From contig JAOARG010000067.1 in NCBI GenBank assembly GCA_025210655.1, positions 52,543-116,542 on the forward strand: a DNA stretch of 64,000 nucleotides, in the 5' to 3' direction. The notes beneath the pieces were generated by a model. The model saw only the letters and a program-made list of their open reading frames with translations, did no database searches and was not told the origin of the DNA. Position 1 is the first letter of the stretch, and each line of letters begins with the position of its first letter. Shown here one piece after another: positions 17,314 through 26,267 of this stretch. The position numbers were made by a program, and so were the translations under genes. The stretch comes from Bacillota bacterium. Lineage in GTDB: Bacteria; Bacillota; Clostridia; Peptostreptococcales; Acidaminobacteraceae.

Positions 17314-18024
17314 TTAACCTCTTAAATCATCAAGAAGTTCAGTTTTTTCAGCAGTCTTCTCATCTACCATTTTTACAATCTTAGCTGGAGAACCGGCAAC
17401 TACAGCTTTTGCTGGAACGTCTTCAGTTACTATTGCTCCTGCAGCAACTACAGCTCCTTCTCCAATTCTAACACCCTCAAGAACAACTGCATTTGCACCT
17501 ACAAGTACATTGTCTTCAAGGATAACTGGAGTAGCCGATGGTGGCTCAAGAACCCCTGCAAGAACAGCTCCTGCTCCAACGTGACAGTTCTTTCCAACTG
17601 TAGCTCTAGCTCCAAGTACAGCATTCATATCAATCATTGTACCATCATTGATTTCAGAACCGATGTTAATTACTGCACCCATCATGATTACACAGTTTGA
17701 ACCGATGTGCACTCTATCTCTGATAACAGCACCTGGCTCGATTCTTGAATTGATTTTCTTAAGATCAAGCATAGGAATAGCAGAGTTTCTTCTATCATTT
17801 TCCATAACAAAATCTTCAATTTTATCTTTGTTTTCTTCAAGGTACTTTTCTACTACATCGAATTCACCGAAGATAGTTCCAGTTTCATTGTTTCCGAAAT
17901 ATTTAAATTCTTCCTTTTCGATACCATCAAGATTTCCTTTGATAAAAACCTTTACTGGTGTAGATTTTGTAACCTCTTTGATATACTTAGCAATTTCATA
18001 AGGATTTGTAAAGTCATAACCCAT
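17314..18024 (-). CDS. dapH: Tetrahydrodipicolinate N-acetyltransferase
   Basis: DapH uses acetyl-CoA to acetylate tetrahydrodipicolinate in the acetylated branch of lysine/diaminopimelate synthesis. The 236-residue protein has an N-terminal helical domain and a left-handed beta-helix of hexapeptide repeats ([19 protein letters not shown] onward), including the family's [19 protein letters not shown] segment. I start at the ATG 18024-18022; it sits 1 base after the dapB stop with GGGGAGG upstream. An alternative ATG at 18042 lies inside dapB. It is the last gene of the asd-dapA-dapB-dapH operon. Confidence 0.94.
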   Translation of the reverse strand: MGYDFTNPYEIAKYIKEVTKSTPVKVFIKGNLDGIEKEEFKYFGNNETGTIFGEFDVVEKYLEENKDKIEDFVMENDRRNSAIPMLDLKKINSRIEPGAVIRDRVHIGSNCVIMMGAVINIGSEINDGTMIDMNAVLGARATVGKNCHVGAGAVLAGVLEPPSATPVILEDNVLVGANAVVLEGVRIGEGAVVAAGAIVTEDVPAKAVVAGSPAKIVKMVDEKTAEKTELLDDLRG

Positions 18025-18025
18025 A

Positions 18026-18784
18026 TTAGTCAACCTCCCCAAAAATATTGTTCATGTCGTATAGACCTTTGTCCTTGCCTATAAGGAATCTTGCAGCAGA
18101 CATTGCCCCTTTAGCAAATATCTTCTTAGAAGATGCCTTGTGAGTGATTTCAACAATCTCATCAGTTCCGGCAAAAATAACTTGATGCTCACCTACTATG
18201 GTACCACCCCTAACAGCGTGAATACCAATTTCTTTTTTCTCTCTTTTACTGTTGTTTCCCTCTCGGCCGTAGATAAAAGATTTATCCTCTTGGCAGGCCT
18301 TTTTAATTGAATCAGCTATCATATATGCAGTTCCACTAGGGGAATCAACTTTTTTATTATGGTGTTTCTCAATTATCTCAATGTCAAAATCATTTTCAAG
18401 AACCTTTGCAGCTTCCTTTACGAGACTAATAAGTAGATTAATACCTAAAGACATATTTCCAGACATGAAAATAGGAGTAGAATCTTTTATTTTATCTATT
18501 CTTTTCATATCTTCAGCTGAAATACCAGTAGTACAAATGACTGCTGGAGTATTTGTATTTTCTATATAGTCAAGTAGGGCAGGAACCATACTGTGGTGGG
18601 AAAAATCAATTATCACTTCACCGCCAGCTGGAGCCTTAGAGAAAGATTCGTAAGTAGTGAAACTTTCTTCTGTAGCAGATCTATCTACCCCAAAGGTTAT
18701 TTCCATATCTTCTGAATCATTGATAAGTTCTTTTAGTACTCTACCCATCTGGCCGTTGTATCCAGATAATATAATTTTGAACAT
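18026..18784 (-). CDS. dapB: 4-hydroxy-tetrahydrodipicolinate reductase
   Basis: DapB reduces the DapA product to tetrahydrodipicolinate with NAD(P)H. The 252-residue enzyme begins [13 protein letters not shown] (a Rossmann nucleotide-binding loop). It has [18 protein letters not shown] near residue 105 and the catalytic signature [15 protein letters not shown] near 137, which carries the active-site His pair and Lys. It lies 36 bases after dapA and 1 base before dapH. Confidence 0.96.
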   Translation of the reverse strand: MFKIILSGYNGQMGRVLKELINDSEDMEITFGVDRSATEESFTTYESFSKAPAGGEVIIDFSHHSMVPALLDYIENTNTPAVICTTGISAEDMKRIDKIKDSTPIFMSGNMSLGINLLISLVKEAAKVLENDFDIEIIEKHHNKKVDSPSGTAYMIADSIKKACQEDKSFIYGREGNNSKREKKEIGIHAVRGGTIVGEHQVIFAGTDEIVEITHKASSKKIFAKGAMSAARFLIGKDKGLYDMNNIFGEVD

Positions 18785-18820
18785 ATCATAACCCCTTTAT
18801 ATAATTTCTTAGAAAAGTTA

Positions 18821-19699
18821 TTATCCAATATATTTTTTGATTTCTTGGAATAATACTTCTTTATTATGATCTTCCATTTCAGTTAGGGGAAGTCTTAAAG
18901 TACCAACTTCCATACCCATATGGTTCATAGCAGCCTTAACTGGGATTGGGTTAACTTCAATAAATAAAGCATCAGCAAGTGGCTTCATTTTTAATTGAGT
19001 TTCCATAGATGATTTAACATCACCATTTAGGTAATCCATAACCAGTTTGTTTGTTTCTTTAGGAAGGATGTTGGCGATTACTGATATTACACCCTGTCCA
19101 CCTACAGATAATATAGGAACAATCATATCGTCATTACCTGAGTAAATATAGAAATCTTCATCTACAAGAGATGCAATTTCTACAGCTAGTGAGATGCTTC
19201 CGCTAGCTTCTTTTACTGCTACTATATTCTTGTGTTTGCTTAATTCAAAGATAGTATTTGCAGTCATACCAACCCCTGTTCTTCCAGGAACATTATAAAG
19301 TATGATAGGTACATTAACCCTGTCTGCAATGTAGTTAAAGTGCTTAACTAATCCTTTTTGAGTACCTTTATTGTAATAAGGAGTAACTACTAAAAGTCCA
19401 TCAACTCCTACTGACTCTGCATATTTGCTCATTTCTAAAGCATGCTCAGTATTGTTTGTTCCAGTTCCAGCAATAACAGGAACACGTTTAGCTACTTTTT
19501 CTACAGTGAATTTTATAAGAGCTTTTTTCTCTTCTTCGCTTAAAGTAGGAGTTTCTCCTGTTGTTCCGCATACTACTATTGCTGCAGTTTCTTCTTTAAT
19601 GTGCCATTCTATTAGCTTCTCATATTGAGGGTAGTTAATAGTATTATCATCGTTGAATGGTGTAACTATTGCAACACCTGAACCTTTAAAAATTGACAT
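18821..19699 (-). CDS. dapA: 4-hydroxy-tetrahydrodipicolinate synthase
   Basis: DapA condenses pyruvate with aspartate semialdehyde, the branch point to lysine and the cell wall. The 292-residue TIM-barrel protein shows GTTGETPTLSEEEK (~45-58), the YNVPGRTGVGM loop with the catalytic Tyr near 135, the Schiff-base Lys in VAVKEASGS near 160 and SGNDDMIVPILSVGGQGVIS near 185. The ATG follows CAAGGAGTGATAAA. It lies 19 bases after asd. Confidence 0.96.
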   Translation of the reverse strand: MSIFKGSGVAIVTPFNDDNTINYPQYEKLIEWHIKEETAAIVVCGTTGETPTLSEEEKKALIKFTVEKVAKRVPVIAGTGTNNTEHALEMSKYAESVGVDGLLVVTPYYNKGTQKGLVKHFNYIADRVNVPIILYNVPGRTGVGMTANTIFELSKHKNIVAVKEASGSISLAVEIASLVDEDFYIYSGNDDMIVPILSVGGQGVISVIANILPKETNKLVMDYLNGDVKSSMETQLKMKPLADALFIEVNPIPVKAAMNHMGMEVGTLRLPLTEMEDHNKEVLFQEIKKYIG

Positions 19700-19718
19700 T
19701 TTATCACTCCTTGAAAAT

Positions 19719-20717
19719 TTACATATGTTCTTTAATTAGAACTTCTGCTATTTGTACTGCATTGGTTGCGGCCCCTTTTCTAATATTGTCAGCTACAACC
19801 CAAAGATTTAGTCCATTATCAAGACTGAAATCCCTTCTTATTCTTCCTACATACACACTATCAGTTCCCTTTGCTATTGAAGGGAGTGGATAGACATTGT
19901 TATCTAAGTCGTCCATAAGTACCATATCATCTGACTCATTGTACATTTTGAAGATATCCTCAATATTGAAATCTTTTTCAAGTTCGACATTGATAGATTC
20001 AGAATGACAATCAAATACTGGAACCCTTACAGTAGTAGCAGTTATCTTTATGTCTTTACTGCCAAGTATTTTGTGAGTCTCATTGATCATTTTCATTTCT
20101 TCCTTAGTATATCCATTGTCCATAAATACATCTATGTGTGGAATACAGTTGTTGGCAATAGGATGAGGATAACACTGCTTTATATCATTACCCTTAAGTC
20201 CCTCTTCTAAATCCCTAACTCCATTTACCCCAGAACCAGAAACGGCCTGATATGTTGAATAAACAACTCTCTTAAGACCATACTTTTCATGAAGTGGTTT
20301 TAGAGCAACAACAGCCTGTATTGTTGAACAGTTTGGATTTGCGATAATACCCTTATGTTTTCCTATATCATCTTTATTAACTTCAGGAACCACAAGTGGA
20401 ACATTATCGTCCATTCTAAAAGCAGAAGAATTATCTACAACTATTACACCTTTAGAGGCTGCAATAGGAGAAAACTTCTTACTAGTGTCACCGCCAGCTG
20501 AAAATAATGCTATGTCAATATCCTTATCAAATGAAGATTCGGTTAATTCCTCAACTTCAAATTCTCTTCCTTGACACGTTACTTTTTTACCAGCAGATCT
20601 TTTTGATGCCATTGGATACAAGTTATTAATAGGAAAGTTTCTTTCTTCAAGGACTTTCAAGAAAGTTCTTCCTACCATTCCAGTTGCCCCGACAACTGCA
20701 ATATTATACTTTTTCAT
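19719..20717 (-). CDS. asd: Aspartate-semialdehyde dehydrogenase
   Basis: Asd reduces aspartyl phosphate to the semialdehyde used by DapA and by threonine/methionine synthesis. The 332-residue protein begins YNIAVVGATGMVGRTFL. It has the catalytic Cys in ANPNCSTIQAV near residue 127 and a His in the RVPVFDCHSESINVEL segment near 237. I start at the ATG 20717-20715, behind CAAGGGGGAG; an in-frame ATG ten codons upstream has no site. It is first in asd-dapA-dapB-dapH and divergent from the M20 gene. Confidence 0.95.
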   Translation of the reverse strand: MKKYNIAVVGATGMVGRTFLKVLEERNFPINNLYPMASKRSAGKKVTCQGREFEVEELTESSFDKDIDIALFSAGGDTSKKFSPIAASKGVIVVDNSSAFRMDDNVPLVVPEVNKDDIGKHKGIIANPNCSTIQAVVALKPLHEKYGLKRVVYSTYQAVSGSGVNGVRDLEEGLKGNDIKQCYPHPIANNCIPHIDVFMDNGYTKEEMKMINETHKILGSKDIKITATTVRVPVFDCHSESINVELEKDFNIEDIFKMYNESDDMVLMDDLDNNVYPLPSIAKGTDSVYVGRIRRDFSLDNGLNLWVVADNIRKGAATNAVQIAEVLIKEHM

Positions 20718-20782
20718 AGTAACTCCCCCTTGAATTATATTATACATATGATAATATTTAAAAAAATTGCTTCTATAAAATT

Positions 20783-20788
20783 ATTATA
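20783..20788 (-). promoter_or_regulatory. -10 element of the asd-dap operon
   Basis: A TATAAT is read on the minus strand about 66 bases upstream of the asd ATG, in an A/T-rich divergent intergenic region. No confident -35 was assigned, and no lysine riboswitch is present in this short gap. Confidence 0.45.
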
Positions 20789-20899
20789 ATACTAACATTA
20801 GGGATTTTTAATGTCAATAATATTAAAAATACTTAATTGAATATTTTTGCTACAATATTAATAAATATACATAAATCAGTAGTCTTGGAGGGAGAAAAA

Positions 20900-22051
20900 A
20901 TGAATAAAAATGAATTTGAAAGTCGTATTAGTGAAATAAGAAGGGATTTACATAGAATTCCAGAGCCTGCTTATAAAGAGTTTAAAACATCACAGTATAT
21001 ATATGATGCCCTTGTTGCTTTGGAAGGTGCAGAAGTAGAAAAAGGAATTGCTGAAACAGGGGTAAGTGCATACTTTAAAGGAAAAGAAGGAAAGAGAACT
21101 ATAGCCTTTAGATGTGATATAGATGCCTTAAGTATTCCTGAAATGAATGATATTGATTTTAAATCAGAGCATGAGGGATTTATGCATGCATGTGGACATG
21201 ATTCACATATGACTATAGCACTTGGCCTTGCTATGAAGGTTTCTCAGATGAAAGAAAAATTATCTGATAACATATTAATATTTTTCCAACCTGCTGAAGA
21301 AGGTCCAGGTGGGGCAAAGCCTATGATTGAAGAGGGGCTTTTAAAGAAATACTCAGTAGATCAAATATATGGTCTTCATGTTTTTCCTGAAATTGAGGAA
21401 GGAAAAATTGCTACTAGAAAAGGTCCTTTAATGGCTATGGCTGGAGAAATAGATATTGAAATCATTACTAAAAGTGGTCATGGAGCAATGCCTCATTTGG
21501 GAAATGATGGTGTTATTGTTGCCAGTCAATTAATAAATCAATTACAGACAATAGTTTCTAGAAATGTTAATCCCCTTTCTGAAGCTGTACTTACTTTTGG
21601 AAAGATATATGGTGGAGACAGAAGAAATATTATTGCTGATAAAGTAATTCTTGAGGGTACAGTTAGGGCTTTTGATGAAGAAGTGTATGACAAAGTTAAA
21701 AGAAGATTCCATGATATATGTGAAGGTGTGGCAAGATCTTTCAATGCTGAAATCAAGATTGATTATAGAGACCTATATCCACCAGTAATGAACGATGGAA
21801 AGCTGTATGAAGAGTTTAAAGATATACTGGGTGATGCAGTTGTTGATATTGATCCCCTTATGATATCTGAGGATTTTTCTTACTATCAAAAAGAAGTTCC
21901 AGGACTTTTTGTTCTTCTTGGAAGTAGATCGGAAGAGAAGGGATATGTATATCCACTTCATAATTCAAAATTTAATTTTGATGAAAAAATATTGACATTT
22001 GCCATAGACTCATTTATAAACTTATTAGAGCAAAAAGATGTTTTTAAATAA
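20900..22051 (+). CDS. M20D amidohydrolase, probable N-acetyl-diaminopimelate deacetylase
   Basis: A 383-residue zinc metallohydrolase of the hippurate hydrolase/N-acetyl-diaminopimelate deacetylase type. It has RRDLHRIPEPAYKEF at the N-terminus, the metal site HACGHDSHM near residue 94, and FQPAEEGPGGAKPMIEEG near 128 with the catalytic Glu pair. The ATG at 20900 is chosen for its TTGGAGGGAG site; the longer frame from 20837 has none. It is divergent from asd-dapA-dapB-dapH. Because DapH makes N-acetyl intermediates, a deacetylase is required downstream, so the neighbourhood suggests this is DapL. That is an inference. Confidence 0.85.
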   Translation: MNKNEFESRISEIRRDLHRIPEPAYKEFKTSQYIYDALVALEGAEVEKGIAETGVSAYFKGKEGKRTIAFRCDIDALSIPEMNDIDFKSEHEGFMHACGHDSHMTIALGLAMKVSQMKEKLSDNILIFFQPAEEGPGGAKPMIEEGLLKKYSVDQIYGLHVFPEIEEGKIATRKGPLMAMAGEIDIEIITKSGHGAMPHLGNDGVIVASQLINQLQTIVSRNVNPLSEAVLTFGKIYGGDRRNIIADKVILEGTVRAFDEEVYDKVKRRFHDICEGVARSFNAEIKIDYRDLYPPVMNDGKLYEEFKDILGDAVVDIDPLMISEDFSYYQKEVPGLFVLLGSRSEEKGYVYPLHNSKFNFDEKILTFAIDSFINLLEQKDVFK

Positions 22052-22074
22052 ATAAGCATAAAGGAAGTAGTAAA

Positions 22075-22818
22075 ATGATGATTTATCAGAATTTCGCATT
22101 CATATACGATCAGTTTATGGAAAATGTTCAGTATCAGGACTGGGCTGATTTTGTTGAAGAGGTCCTAAATAGTAATGAAATAAAAGGTGACAAGATTCTG
22201 GAATTAGCCTGTGGTACAGGTAATGTTACAGGACTTCTAAGAAAAAAAGGCTATGACATGACAGGTATTGATATTTCAGAAGATATGTTGACCATAGCTC
22301 AGGAAAAATCATACGAAAATAATCTTAAGATAAAATATCTGAAGCAGGACATGAGAACACTTAATCTTAATAAATCAAAGTATGATGCAGTAGTGTCATT
22401 TTGTGATGGAATAAACTATATCATTGAGGAAGAAGATCTAGGTGCTGTGTTTGAAAATGTATATAAGCATTTGAATGATGAGGGGATATTTATATTTGAT
22501 ATAAGTACAGAGTATAAGCTTAAAAATATTCTGGGCCAGAATACATTTGCAGAAACTTCGGAAGACTCGGCATATATCTGGGAAAATTACTATGATGAAA
22601 GGACTAGAATATTAGAATTTGATCTTAATATTTTTATTGAGGAAGATGAAATGTATACTAGACACTTTGAATCCCATAGGCAAAAGGCCCATAGAAGTGA
22701 TGAACTATGTTCTAAGATTGAAGAAATTGGATTCAAAAACATTAAGGTTTATGGTAGCATAGACTTTAGTCCAGAAAAGGAAGATAGTGAAAGAATTTAT
22801 ATTTGTGTACAGAAGTAA
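22075..22818 (+). CDS. Class I SAM-dependent methyltransferase
   Basis: The 247-residue protein has the SAM-binding motif I ILELACGTGNVTGLL (~41-55), motif II YDMTGIDISEDML just after it, and FCDGINYI near 119, as in small-molecule methyltransferases of the UbiE/CcbJ-like group. The N-terminal YQNFAFIYDQFM is common in this clostridial set. The substrate is unknown. AAGGAAG precedes the ATG, 24 bases after the M20 gene, so co-transcription is likely. Confidence 0.85.
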   Translation: MMIYQNFAFIYDQFMENVQYQDWADFVEEVLNSNEIKGDKILELACGTGNVTGLLRKKGYDMTGIDISEDMLTIAQEKSYENNLKIKYLKQDMRTLNLNKSKYDAVVSFCDGINYIIEEEDLGAVFENVYKHLNDEGIFIFDISTEYKLKNILGQNTFAETSEDSAYIWENYYDERTRILEFDLNIFIEEDEMYTRHFESHRQKAHRSDELCSKIEEIGFKNIKVYGSIDFSPEKEDSERIYICVQK

Positions 22819-22891
22819 GCTAGAATAGAGTTATGATGCAATAATTTATAAGTTTCAAGCTTAACTAGCTTAATGGAAAGTAGGAGGAATT

Positions 22892-23776
22892 ATGAACAAG
22901 AACATGATGATAGGTATGACAAAGGATGGATTCATTAGATTTTACGTAGCAAATACAACAGAAATGGTTGAAAAGGCTAGGGAGATCCATCAGACAACTC
23001 CAGTTGCTACAGCGGCACTAGGAAGAAGTATTACAGCAGCAAGTATCATGGGTAAAATGGAGAAAAACGATAATGTTAAGCTTACATTTCAAGTAAGAGG
23101 AAGTAATTTAATAAAATCAATAGTTGCGGTTTCAGATTCAAATGGAACAGTAAAGGGTTATATATCAAACCCTGACATAGATATATTACTAAAAGAGAAT
23201 GGAAAACTTGATGTTGGCGGGGCAGTAGGTAAAGACGGTTCACTTATAATTATTAAGGACTTAGGTTTAAAAGAGCCTTATATAGGTCAAGCAAACCTTG
23301 TTAGTGGTGAAATAGCAGAGGACGTTGCAAGTTATTACATGTCATCTGAGCAGCAACCATCAGTAGTATCCCTAGGAGTATTTGTAGATAGAGATATGAA
23401 AGTAGAAGCAGCAGGTGGATTCATAATTCAAACTATGCCTGGAATAGATGAAGATACAATAGTAAAACTTGAAAACAATCTAGGAAAGATTAAAACAGCA
23501 TCACAAATGGTTAGAGACGGTATGAGCAACCTAGAAATCATAGAAGCAGTACTTGAAGGATTTGAACTAGAAATCATGGAAGAAAGCGAAATCAAGTACG
23601 AGTGCGACTGTACAAGGGAAAGAATCGAAAAAGCCCTAATCAGTGTCGGTGTAGTAGAATTAAAGAAAATAATAGAAGAAGACGAAAAAGCAGAGTTAAG
23701 CTGTCACTTCTGTAATAAGAAGTATTCTTTTGATAAGGAAGAACTTGAAAGCTTATTAAGTGAGATAACTGCTTAA
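22892..23776 (+). CDS. hslO: Hsp33 redox-regulated chaperonin
   Basis: Hsp33 is a cytoplasmic holdase activated by oxidation of a zinc-binding Cys cluster. The 294-residue protein has the family N-terminus (TKDGFIRFYVANTTEMVE). It carries the four zinc Cys as CDCTRER near residue 239 and CHFCNKKY near 271, that is CxC plus CxxC. The ATG follows AGTAGGAGG. It is followed by a clear terminator. Confidence 0.95.
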   Translation: MNKNMMIGMTKDGFIRFYVANTTEMVEKAREIHQTTPVATAALGRSITAASIMGKMEKNDNVKLTFQVRGSNLIKSIVAVSDSNGTVKGYISNPDIDILLKENGKLDVGGAVGKDGSLIIIKDLGLKEPYIGQANLVSGEIAEDVASYYMSSEQQPSVVSLGVFVDRDMKVEAAGGFIIQTMPGIDEDTIVKLENNLGKIKTASQMVRDGMSNLEIIEAVLEGFELEIMEESEIKYECDCTRERIEKALISVGVVELKKIIEEDEKAELSCHFCNKKYSFDKEELESLLSEITA

Positions 23777-23799
23777 TAAGGTGGATAGTTAGATGATAT

Positions 23800-24020
23800 T
23801 TTGCATAGGCAAAATTGATAATTTAAGACTTACAAGACCTTTAAGTTGATTGCTTAGAGGTCTTGTTTTATTATGAATAAAATTTTGCGAAGGCGAAATA
23901 TCATTGGATGGTACGTAGTACTCCCTAGATGTAAGGAAGCAGTGCTTCCGAGTCCCTAGACACGTAAAGAATTGGAGCTCCTAGATGTGACATTAGGGAG
24001 CCCTAGACAAAATATTAAAA
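23800..24020. repeat. Intergenic block of short palindromes and CCCTAGA units
   Basis: This gap between hslO and the tRNAs has no coding sequence. It begins with ATTTTGC-ATAG-GCAAAAT (~23803-23822) and continues past the hslO terminator to a related TTTTGC-type hairpin (~23880-23901), so two like hairpins flank the terminator. From 23921 there are four CCTAGA units (CCCTAGATG, CCCTAGACA, TCCTAGATG, CCCTAGACA), with GGAAGCAGTGCTTCC forming a small hairpin between the first two. Confidence 0.5.
23832..23872 (+). terminator. Terminator of hslO
   Basis: ACAAGACCT pairs with AGGTCTTGT across a 17-base loop and is followed by TTTATT. Confidence 0.75.
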
Positions 24021-24039
24021 TATTTTCCAAAAAAAATAT

Positions 24040-24068
24040 TGACTTAAACCCAGAAATGCTGTAAAATC
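24040..24068 (+). promoter_or_regulatory. Promoter of the tRNA cluster
   Basis: TTGACT at 24040-24045, a 17-base spacer and TAAAAT at 24063-24068, placing the start about 7 bases before tRNA-Val. Confidence 0.7.
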
Positions 24069-24081
24069 ATATTTGTTGCTA

Positions 24082-24157
24082 GGGAGTATAGCTCAGCTGG
24101 GAGAGCATCTGCCTTACAAGCAGAGGGTCACAGGTTCAAGTCCTGTTACTCCCACCA
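24082..24157 (+). tRNA. tRNA-Val (TAC)
   Basis: The cloverleaf has acceptor GGGAGTA/TACTCCC, anticodon loop CTTACAA (anticodon TAC), a GGTTCAAGTCC T arm and an encoded CCA. It is the first of five tRNAs. Confidence 0.97.
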
Positions 24158-24203
24158 AAGATAACATTTTTTTATTGCAATGTTTCAATGCATAAAAAAA
24201 TGT

Positions 24204-24270
24204 GGTTTTGCTCACAGAGCAAAAATCATCCTTTGTGTTTGGTTTTATTCGCAGAATAAAAACCATCCTT
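24204..24270. repeat. Tandem pair of small hairpins in the tRNA-Val/tRNA-Asp spacer
   Basis: Two ~30-base units share GGTTTT at the left, CAGA in the loop and AAAAAYCATCCTT-like right flanks, but have different arms: GCTC/GAGC in the first (24204-24233) and ATTC/GAAT in the second (24241-24270). The arms change while pairing is kept. Upstream, ATTTTTTTAT and ATAAAAAAAT (~24168-24200) form another inverted pair. Confidence 0.6.
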
Positions 24271-24295
24271 AAGTGTTCTAGTGACATGCATACGC

Positions 24296-24372
24296 GGCCT
24301 GGTAGTTCAGTTGGTTAGAACGCCAGCCTGTCACGCTGGAGGTCGAGGGTTCGAGTCCCTTCCAGGTCGCCA
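24296..24372 (+). tRNA. tRNA-Asp (GTC)
   Basis: Acceptor GGCCTGG/CCAGGTC, anticodon loop CTGTCAC (anticodon GTC), discriminator G and encoded CCA. It closely follows the standard Firmicute tRNA-Asp. Confidence 0.97.
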
Positions 24373-24377
24373 TTTAT

Positions 24378-24453
24378 GCCCAGATAGCTCAGTCGGTAGA
24401 GCAGGGGACTGAAAATCCCCGTGTCGGTGGTTCGATTCCGCCTCTGGGCACCA
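24378..24453 (+). tRNA. tRNA-Phe (GAA)
   Basis: Acceptor GCCCAGA/TCTGGGC, anticodon loop CTGAAAA (anticodon GAA), discriminator A and encoded CCA. Five bases separate it from tRNA-Asp. Confidence 0.97.
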
Positions 24454-24483
24454 TAAAGACATTAGAAATAATGTCTTCAACAT

Positions 24484-24558
24484 GCAGAAGTGGCTCAGTG
24501 GTAGAGCATCGCCTTGCCAAGGCGAGGGTCGCGAGTTCAAATCTCGTCTTCTGCTCCA
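24484..24558 (+). tRNA. tRNA-Gly (GCC)
   Basis: Acceptor GCAGAAG/CTTCTGC, anticodon loop TTGCCAA (anticodon GCC), discriminator T and encoded CCA. Confidence 0.97.
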
Positions 24559-24563
24559 TATAC

Positions 24564-24637
24564 GGCGGCATAGCCAAGTGGTAAGGCACAGGTCTGCAAC
24601 ACCTTTATCCCCAGTTCAAGTCTGGGTGCCGCCTCCA
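24564..24637 (+). tRNA. tRNA-Cys (GCA)
   Basis: Acceptor GGCGGCA/TGCCGCC, anticodon loop CTGCAAC (anticodon GCA), discriminator T and encoded CCA. It is last in the cluster. Confidence 0.97.
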
Positions 24638-24762
24638 TATATGAATTTTATTCCACTCATTATTGGGTGGTTTTTTTCTATTTTTTTGATAAGACTAATC
24701 CTTAATTCAAGCTTAGTATTATTGTAAGTTGGTAGAAAATCAACTATAGTATTATAAGGTTT

Positions 24763-24888
24763 TGTAGTTAGTAGTTGGTTAGATAGTAGTTAGGATAGCT
24801 TTATAAAATCTATTTGCGATTTTATGTTTTAAATTCATTTGTGAATTTAGTTTTTCCTAACTACTAATTCCTAACTACTATCTACTAA
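24763..24888. repeat. TAGTTAG-type palindromic repeat, family 2, copy 1
   Basis: The left arm is built of degenerate TAGTTAG/TAGTTGG/TAGATAG units (24763-24795). The right arm is their complement (CCTAACTACTA twice, 24856-24888). The centre holds two small hairpins, AAAATC...GATTTT and AAATTCA-TTTG-TGAATTT. It ends about 8 bases before the ribosome site of the next gene. A second copy is at 60534. Confidence 0.7.
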
Positions 24889-24904
24889 GTAAAGAGGTGA
24901 TAAA

Positions 24905-25600
24905 ATGAACAAAGTTCTAATAAGTCCAAGGGCGGACCAAAAGATACTTAACTTTTTCAAAAACAAGGGATATGAAATATGTCATTTTAAAGAGATGAAT
25001 CATGTATATTCAAGTATCACTGATCACCTTGATACATTTATGATAAAAATTGATGATACTTATGTAATAGATCCAGGATTTTATAAGATTAATAAAGATT
25101 TGATAGATGGTCTTGCTCTTAGCTATGTGCTTGGTGATGAAAATGTTTCTTCTACTTATCCAGGGACAGTTAGATACAACTGTCTAGTGGGGGAGGATTA
25201 TCTTATTCATAATTTGAAGTACACTGATGAAAAAATTAAAGAACTTTCAAGTTCTAAAAAAATAATAAATGTAAAGCAGGGATACTGCAATTGCAGTATA
25301 TGTAAAGTTGCAGATGATGGATTTATCACAGCTGATAAAGGGATTTCTAAAGCTCTTAGAAGTAATGGTTTTGATGTACTTCTTATAGAAGAGGGGTATA
25401 TTTCTTTAAGGGATCAGGAGTATGGTTTTATTGGTGGAGCTTCTTCTACTTTGAAAGATGGAAGTATTCTTTTTTTAGGGGATATAAGAAATCATCCTTC
25501 ATTTGATGAAATTCATGAATTTCTTGAGAGAAAAGGTGTGAGTTATTCATTTATTCAAGATTTTGAAATGATTGATCTTGGAGGATTTTTAACAATATAA
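24905..25600 (+). CDS. DUF6873-type GME-fold protein
   Basis: The 231-residue protein resembles clostridial proteins annotated as DUF6873, a branch of the guanidino-group modifying (arginine deiminase/amidinotransferase) fold. Visible landmarks are DHLDTFMIKIDDTYVIDPG near residue 40, the Cys-rich KQGYCNCSICKVADDGFIT near 124 and YGFIGGASSTLKDGSILF near 177. The Cys-rich stretch could supply a nucleophile or bind metal. No function is known to me. AAAGAGGTGATAAA precedes the ATG. Confidence 0.65.
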   Translation: MNKVLISPRADQKILNFFKNKGYEICHFKEMNHVYSSITDHLDTFMIKIDDTYVIDPGFYKINKDLIDGLALSYVLGDENVSSTYPGTVRYNCLVGEDYLIHNLKYTDEKIKELSSSKKIINVKQGYCNCSICKVADDGFITADKGISKALRSNGFDVLLIEEGYISLRDQEYGFIGGASSTLKDGSILFLGDIRNHPSFDEIHEFLERKGVSYSFIQDFEMIDLGGFLTI

Positions 25601-25634
25601 AATACTATAGATAAGATTGGAGTGTTGAGGTAAT

Positions 25635-26231
25635 ATGCATAAATTATTAATACTTGCCTTTATAGGAGCTATAATTGGATGGATGACAAATGTACTTGCT
25701 ATAAAGCTTCTTTTTAGACCACTTAAGCCCATTAATATACCTATTCTTAATTGGAAACTTCAAGGGCTTATTCCTAAGAGAAAGGCAGATATAGCAAAGA
25801 GTATAGGAGAAACTGTTGCTGTTGAACTTGTGTCAATAGAAGATATTTTCGATAAATTTGTTGAAGATATGGACAAGGAAAAGGTAATATTATTACTGAA
25901 AACTAAAGTAAATGAAATGGCTGCTACTAAAATGCCAGCTTTTGTACCAAGTTCTATCAAGGAAATGATTGGACAGTATATTGATAAGGCAATCGATGAA
26001 GAAGGGGATAAGCTTATCATAGACTTAAGTGAAATGGTTGTTCACAGGGCTAAGGAAAGTATAGATATAGCAGAACTTGTTGAAGACAAGATTATGAATT
26101 TTGAACTTGAAAAACTTGAAGAGATAATACTTGATATTGCAAGCAAGGAATTAAAACATATCGAATACCTTGGTGGATTAATTGGTTTCCTTATTGGAAT
26201 TGTTCAAGGTTTAATAATTCTTTATATATAG
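25635..26231 (+). CDS. DUF445 family membrane-associated protein
   Basis: The 198-residue product matches DUF445: hydrophobic N-terminus ending GWMTNVLAIKLLFRPLKPI, then GLIPKRKADIAKSIGETV, an amphipathic central region and a C-terminal hydrophobic helix (YLGGLIGFLIGIVQGLIILYI). It is about half the length of the long DUF445 proteins and is probably attached to the membrane at both ends. The function is unknown. It follows the previous gene by 34 bases with a weak GGAGTG site. Confidence 0.85.
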   Translation: MHKLLILAFIGAIIGWMTNVLAIKLLFRPLKPINIPILNWKLQGLIPKRKADIAKSIGETVAVELVSIEDIFDKFVEDMDKEKVILLLKTKVNEMAATKMPAFVPSSIKEMIGQYIDKAIDEEGDKLIIDLSEMVVHRAKESIDIAELVEDKIMNFELEKLEEIILDIASKELKHIEYLGGLIGFLIGIVQGLIILYI

Positions 26232-26233
26232 GC

Positions 26234-26261
26234 TTGACAAATAAATTAAATTAATTATAAT
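26234..26261 (+). promoter_or_regulatory. Promoter of thrS
   Basis: TTGACA at 26234-26239, a 16-base spacer and TATAAT at 26256-26261, immediately before the T-box leader. Confidence 0.85.
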
Positions 26262-26267
26262 AAAAGC

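Noticed and set aside
20748..20836. Lysine riboswitch upstream of asd
   Set aside because: The divergent gap is too short and shows none of the conserved lysine-aptamer segments.
24331..24589. Open frames of 60-70 codons on the minus strand across the tRNA genes
   Set aside because: They are antisense to tRNA-Asp, tRNA-Phe and tRNA-Gly and encode the familiar false peptides produced by reading tRNAs backwards.
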